In this document: piece by piece, positions 55,936 to 64,000 of the stretch
Layout of the letters: every line of letters starts with the position of its first letter
How positions within the stretch are numbered: position 1 is the stretch's first letter
The notes under the pieces: model-generated
Database searches by the model: none
Told to the model about the DNA's origin: nothing
Seen by the model: the letters and a program-made list of their open reading frames with translations, nothing else
Translations under genes and position numbers: made by a program
DNA from: Diphasiastrum complanatum
Taxonomy: Eukaryota; Streptophyta; Lycopodiopsida; Lycopodiales; Lycopodiaceae
Direction: 5' to 3'
Assembly: GCA_029204225.1 (NCBI GenBank)
Contig: CM055092.1
Location: forward strand, 45,950,087 to 46,014,086
DNA length: 64,000 bases

Positions 55936-56741
55936 TAACATATCTATATAGTATAAAACTATTTTAGAGAGAGAATGTGTTTGCCGTAAAAAATGTCACG
56001 CTTTGCCGACAAAAATATGTATATATAAACACTTTTTGTGGGTAAGTGCCCATTGCCCGTCATCGACAGACACAACCAACTAGTTTATTATAGAAAATAA
56101 TTTAAATTTGATATTAAGACTAGAGTTGTATAAGAGAATTTTTGTCCCAAGACACTACTTCATTATCTTTTAACACCCATTTGCTTTTTCAACTATAATA
56201 AGAATTCAAAATTTAACATGACAATGTTAAAGATTAAGCCCAACCACATAATGTATACTACACACATGCGCGCGCGCGTGCACACAAACCAAACTTGTTA
56301 AATAAGGTTTTGATCAACTACTATTCTACACAAAATAACAGCAAGAAAAAATTGACTAAGAGGTCTCAAAAAAGATTCTATCATCTAGATTTTTCACACC
56401 ATGATATTTTGTGTCACCCATTCTAAATATACATTTACCTAGCCTTTTCCACTCCATACGGCAAAAAGTCACAAAACCCTTTTTCAATTAACCAATTAGA
56501 GTTAAATGTTGAAAGTGGAAATTTGATATATTAAAAACAAAAATCAAACTGCATAAAGTAGCTGGGAAAAAAAAGGTCATTGCATCGGTAATGAGCAATC
56601 ATATCTAGCACAAAGCATCCAACTGTTTGTAAAATCAGAAAAAATAAATTCAATTTAATTTTGGATTAGCATTTGTTTTTTAAATGGAGAGAAGCTTTCT
56701 AGTAGCCCAACCAAAGGGTAGTCAGGTATCACATGAAACTA
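55936..56741. other. AT-rich intergenic with an alternating purine-pyrimidine tract
   Basis: 56260-56287 reads ACACACATGCGCGCGCGCGT and on, an alternating tract able to adopt Z-DNA. Nothing else is recognised. Confidence 0.5.
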
Positions 56742-59102
<2,361 letters not shown>

Positions 59103-62100
59103 TCACCTTAACCGTTGCCTAGTCAAGAAGCCTGATAGCTGTCTAATATTTTGATTCTCTGATAAATCTAACACATCAGATTTTGTTCCACTAGTATCCT
59201 CAACAGAAAGCTTCAATCTTGAGAGTTGTGACGTTGACTCAAATATATCTGCCCACTGCGCAAATTCAATTAAAATATCCAAGTAGCTTTTGCTGTTAGC
59301 ATTATCTTTTGCCAAGGATAAAGTTGCACAATCAGATGGCTCATTAACAATCGTAACTGCCATTTCTGCTGCATCATTCGACTGTGATTCATAGTTGTCA
59401 GCTTGGGCTAGAGCCTCAGCAACTAGATCTGGCTCAGGTAAGCCTTTCGAACTTTCCCTGATGGATACTGGAATCATTGACAAATCTTGAGGCGAAGTAG
59501 TTAAACGAACAAAAGAACTTCCACCAGGAGAAATTATACCCTTGGGCTGAACATCACTCGGTGATCGATCTCCTTGATAATGTGCACGGTGCCATACATG
59601 TAAAACTGAGATGAAGTGCCGCTGTAGAAGTAATTCATTGTCCGGGAGCTGTTCCAAAAATGCTAACAACTGCCTCGTATGTTCCTGTATACAACATAAA
59701 CCATACAAACTAGTTGTTATTAAAACATCATGCTTTGTGGACAATAGCATCTTAAAAGTAATAGAATTATGGTCCCTGAAGTTTATCTAGGTGATTGACA
59801 TCGTCTTTCTTCATCTTGAGGTTAAGAGTTGACTATAATAAAACAAAGATAAATTCTACTTCACAAAGACAGGTGTTCTCAGACATCAGTTCACACAAGA
59901 AGAGTAATGTTCTTGCAGCAAATAGGCCTAGATACATTTATGTGAGGATCTCTTGGGGAGTTTTTCACCCCCAAGTGGTCTAAGAAGTCATTAATAGCAT
60001 TCAAAAAAAAAATTTGTCACAACAATCAAAGCTTAAAAGGCTATTGGAACAGATATAAAAAGGTTTTATTGCAACAGAATTATGATATGATTGTGTTCAA
60101 AAACATACCTCTGTCACCTTCAACTGTCGAGTAGCATTTACACCACTCTTCTCATTATTTGGGTCTGCAATGGCTGGCGCAACATTGTCAGTATGTAGCT
60201 GCCTGAAACGTTCTCTACAATGAACAGGATGCCGATAGCGACCTCTATATACACTTCCATCGTACATTCCTGCCAAGGTTTCACTCACAAGACGCCAATT
60301 CCCACCGTACTCATGAACACAAGCAGACAAAATTGCATCCTCTAAGGGCATCCATGGATCTGCAGGAGGAAGTTGCTTCTTGGACTTTGACAGATTCCGT
60401 TTTTTTTCCTTCTCTAACATAAACAGAGCACCTTTCTTAAGTGGTGGCACCATAATGGAGAACTTATTGCTGGATTTTGTTTTTGCACTTCCTTCAGCTA
60501 AAAGAAGAGAAGATTGCCTCTGATTTGGGTCAAAATTGCCAACGTCTAATATCTCCTCATCCAGATATCCATTTGAAGGCTGGCAGCCTTTTGATTCGGG
60601 ATCTTGTCCTCTGTCTTTTTTATCTTTTGTTTGCTCCCTCTTGGCCTTCTTGGATTGCACTTCAGCAATCATTTCCTCCTCTGGAAGCTTAGGAGGCCTG
60701 CGTTTTCTTTGAGGTGTGCGGCAAAAGCTTGGCCATTCTTCGCCACTGAGGTCTTCATCGTTGGACACCAAAATATCAGCATCCAACAAATCCTCTATGA
60801 TGTTGTCATCTCTGACTCCCACAGAACCTTTCTTAAGAGATTTAAATTTGGCTTTTTTCACCTTCCTGTCCAGCTTTGATTTCAAGTTGCGATTTTCTGC
60901 TCCAGTAACTGCAGCTGCTGCCTCAGCTACAGCCCTGCTCAACATGATGAGAGCTTCGTAGTTCACATCAGGGGCTCTTCTGCACTAGATACTTAAAAGT
61001 ATCCCTTGAACTTAACAAACACTAGACTTTGTCTCCAATGCTTCAAACATAAAGACATTGAAAAAAAGAGTGATCTTTAACTTACTTGTCTGCATTGCTC
61101 ATTTCTTCCTGCATCGTCTCCCACTCAAGCTGGCTTTGAGTTAGCTGTAACAATACAAACCAAAAATAGACAGTAAGAGAAAATCACTTTTGGTATGGAG
61201 GTAATCCAAAATTTTTCTGACTGAGCACATTCAGGAGTGGACACAAGAAAACAACCAATCTGAAAACCTGCAGCAAATCTCATATACAACAATGAATCAA
61301 CCTGTTGCTGAGCTAGGAGCTCGACGTGCTGCCAATAGTACTCATCTGCAAATCCCACATCCCTAGCTGCAAAAGAAAATCATAGCAGCGGATCTCATCA
61401 ATCAAGACTAAGACAATGCTTGATTGAAAACAAAAAAGTACGCTATCTCCACAAGGCACAACAGAATGTCTCTTCTTAAGAATAACAAAACAGGTGGGGA
61501 AGACTTACTTTCATAGAACATGGACTCATTATCTTCATCCATCTCAGCCTCTTGTTCTTCTTTAAGCCTTTCAAGATGTTCAAGCTCCCAGTCTTTTTCC
61601 TCGACAGCTATTTCTGACTCAATAGCAAGAGACTCCACTATTTGGTCCCAGAACTCTAAAAAGCGCATCGCATATCTATCTATCGGTTTAAGCTGGTCCT
61701 CAAATGACACAGAGCCATGATCGGTGGAAACTGCTGCAGCCTTTATCTGTCGGATATCCAAAAGCATATCCATATCCTCTTGATTATCAACTGACATCGA
61801 TGCTAGCTCAGCATGAGTTATCTCATGTGCTACTTGTGCTTCTTCCCTCTCATCATCATGTTCCATCTTCAATGTTGCCACTGTAAGACTTGTATCAGTA
61901 GAATTGTCATTAGTGACTCTTCCTTCATCCAAATCATCAATAAATTCTTCGTCATCCACATTTCCAGAATCACCATCTTCAGTAAATTCCTGATAATCTG
62001 CCGCTTCTTCTTGTTCTACCTTTTTCATCGCTAAATAATCGGCCTCATCCTCTGCGCTTTTTAATGCAGCCTCAATTTGAGCACTAGACAATATTTGATC

Positions 62101-64000
62101 AGAAGATCCAACATATCTTGCTACTTCATTTGCAGTTCCAACATCCCTACCTACATTGCCAGGTTTATCTCCTTTCAAAACTGAAAAAAGCTCAGTGGCA
62201 TCAAGCTTCTTAAAAAACTCAGTATTGTAACTGCCACTCTGTATAACAAGATCGTCAAGGAAACGTTTTTTATTTGCTTTTCTTAGAATGTTCTCTTCAA
62301 TTGTACTCTCACTTACAAGCCTGTAAATGTTAACTTCCCTTGTTTGGCCGATGCGATGACATCTGTCTTGGGCTTGCTGATCCATAGCAGGGTTCCAATC
62401 ACTATCATAAAATATTACAGTATCTGCACCAACAAGGTTTATACCAACCCCTCCACTTCGAGTAGATAATATAAACAAGAAATATTTTGAATTGGTGTTA
62501 AAGCGCTGCATGAGAATCTGACGCTGCTCAGGTTTAGTTGAACCATCAAGACGCATGTAGGTGTACCCATACATGTTGATGAAACTTTCAAGAACGTCCA
62601 GCATCTTGGTCATCTGTGTGAAAATTAAGGCTCTGTGACCCTCTGACTTCAGACGGCGAAGTAAAACTGCTAATTCTTGTAGCTTTCCACAATCAAACTG
62701 CAATAACCTTCTATCAGGGAAAAACAACTGCCTTCGAACGATTATTCTCCTTAGTGGTTGTAAGAGTTCACTTGTTTCTGTGAGGCATTCATCCAAAGAT
62801 GATGGCTTTAAGGTGGGAGGTTGAAAGGGCAAATGACTGCACCATGCCACTGTCCAAGGTGCACGTGCTGCTGGGATTACAACCACAAAAGCTTCAATCA
62901 AATCAGCTAACTGCTCACATCTCATGAGTGGTGTTAGCACAATATCAGATATAACAGACGAAAACTCCAAAAATTTTGAGGGTCTTGACTTTAACTCATG
63001 CACATTATAAACAGGATGCTCGACTAGCAAAGACTTTCTGAGGTCACAACCATAAACAGGCCGATTACTGCATCGCAAAATGTTCAACCAGGCAAAAGCA
63101 GCAGCTTTTTCTCTCCTAAGCCTTTCTCTTTGTTCAAGGAAAACTGCCTGGATATCAGCAAAAAAGTTCCGATTCTCAACCGATGGAAGCTCTTTCCAAC
63201 TGTCAGCTCCAGTACTTGCAATCTCCTCAATCAATGGTGCAGGAGTGGCAATATGAGCAACCTCATCTGCTTCCCACGATGTCATCTCAAACTCCAATTG
63301 GCTTATCTGAAGGTTAACTTCTGCCAAATTGACACCTAGTAACGGCTTAACTTCAAGTACTGAACATACTGCTGAGCTTTGATGCATGTCAATACCTTCC
63401 ATGTCAAACGAAGAGATGATTGGTCGCCCTTCAAACAGATCCGGGTGGTTACATACCTTCCGCAATTGCATGAGCACATTGATTAAACCTAATAAGTTTC
63501 CACTAGCAAGAGTTGCCTGAGTGTCTGAACTGGCCATAAAGTCCTCATACAAATTCCTTTGACGCTTAGAGAGCCTACACTTTATAACATGCCCATGTTT
63601 TTGTGGCAACTGCTTTTCTACATCTTGCTTCAGTCGCCTTAATAAGAAAGGCCTTAACACATTGTGTAGGCGATCAACTAAAGCCATGTTCACTTTCTCT
63701 TGCCCTTCGACCATCCCGCTAATAGGATTACAAAACCAATCACGAAATTCCTGATGTGACTGAAACACACGTGGCATCAAGAAATGCATAAGTGACCATA
63801 GTTCCATAAGATCATTCTGAAGTGGTGTTCCAGTTAGCAGGATCCTGCGCTTTGAATTGAAGTTTAGAAGCGTCTGCCAACGTTGAGATTTCCAATTTTT
63901 AATCAGATGAGCCTCATCTAAAATCAGGTACTTCCATTTTTTCCTTCTGAAAGCTTTTGCATCTTGAATCACTAACCGGTATGTTGTAATGCAGATGTGG
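59103..64000 (-). CDS. PIE1: PIE1/SWR1-type chromatin remodelling ATPase (3' part)
   Basis: Catalytic subunit of the SWR1 complex, which swaps H2A for H2A.Z in nucleosomes; in Arabidopsis it controls flowering and defence genes. Exons on the minus strand: 64000-61509 (open at the window edge), 61366-61302, 61144-61086, 60979-60109, 59684-59103, all with GT donors and AG acceptors and matching phases. The first exon has the Walker B box DEAH and motif III TGTPLQND. After the long INO80-family insertion it has STRSGGVGINLVGADTV and RCHRIGQTREVN. The 60979-60109 exon holds basic regions and a SANT/Myb-like block (YGGNWRLVSETL, HCRERFRQL). The HSA domain and Walker A lie beyond the right edge. 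The end at TGA 59103 overlaps AAG|GTGAGG, a good splice donor, so another exon is possible. The frame is intact and the gene is probably active. Confidence 0.93.

Noticed and set aside
55503-55938. GC-island ORFs as genes
   Set aside because: Open frames on both strands at once are expected in GC-rich DNA; no domain or start context was found.
60477-62034. Plus-strand ORFs within the PIE1 region
   Set aside because: Antisense shadows of the conserved minus-strand exons.

Overview
This is nuclear DNA of a land plant with a large, repeat-rich genome. It holds Ty1/copia and Ty3/gypsy retrotransposons with tRNA-iMet primer sites, a tRNA-derived SINE, spliced genes, and a PIE1/SWR1-type chromatin remodeller. 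A seed-free plant such as a fern is possible because of the odd gene content, but the sequence does not prove it.

Layout. 1-5.0 kb: decayed minus-strand copia copies. 6.4-8.0 kb: a minus-strand unknown gene with an acidic tail. 8.48-23.49 kb: one 15-kb chain of a non-coding LTR retroelement (five LTRs plus fragments and three internal regions), flanked as a whole by the 5-bp duplication GGCAT. 24.3-27.67 kb: a broken, intron-containing plus-strand gene with a ParB-like domain and a beta-class N4/N6 DNA methyltransferase. Without the chain, the 6.4-8.0 kb gene and the methyltransferase gene would lie head to head about 1.3 kb apart, and the gap and the introns carry about 17 copies of a 17-bp palindrome (CCTATGCTNAGCATAGG). 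27.8-31.7 kb: a decayed copia. 31.9-34.6 kb: copia scraps and a frameshifted histone H3 pseudogene. 34.76-37.99 kb: an older, rearranged minus-strand copy of the non-coding element. 38.5-43.1 kb: a copia whose gag is split by a solo LTR of the same non-coding family (duplication GCCTC). 43.2-44.7 kb: a repeat block and a gypsy relic. 45.7-46.2 kb: an intact C2-domain gene. 47.0-47.5 kb: a SINE with a 12-bp duplication and a hairpin. 48.29-53.91 kb: a young copia (duplication CTCAC, near-identical LTRs) that lacks protease and reverse transcriptase and carries an unrelated ORF where RT should be. 59.1-64.0 kb: the 3' half of PIE1 on the minus strand, running off the right edge.

How it fits together. 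The only clearly functional genes are the C2 gene and PIE1. The retroelements form layers of different age: old relics (34.8-38 kb), then the copia at 39 kb, then the solo LTR and the 15-kb chain, and the young copia at 48-54 kb. The most unusual content is the ParB/methyltransferase locus with its private palindromes, the non-coding retroelement whose leader repeats one hairpin motif, and the copia that has lost PR and RT.
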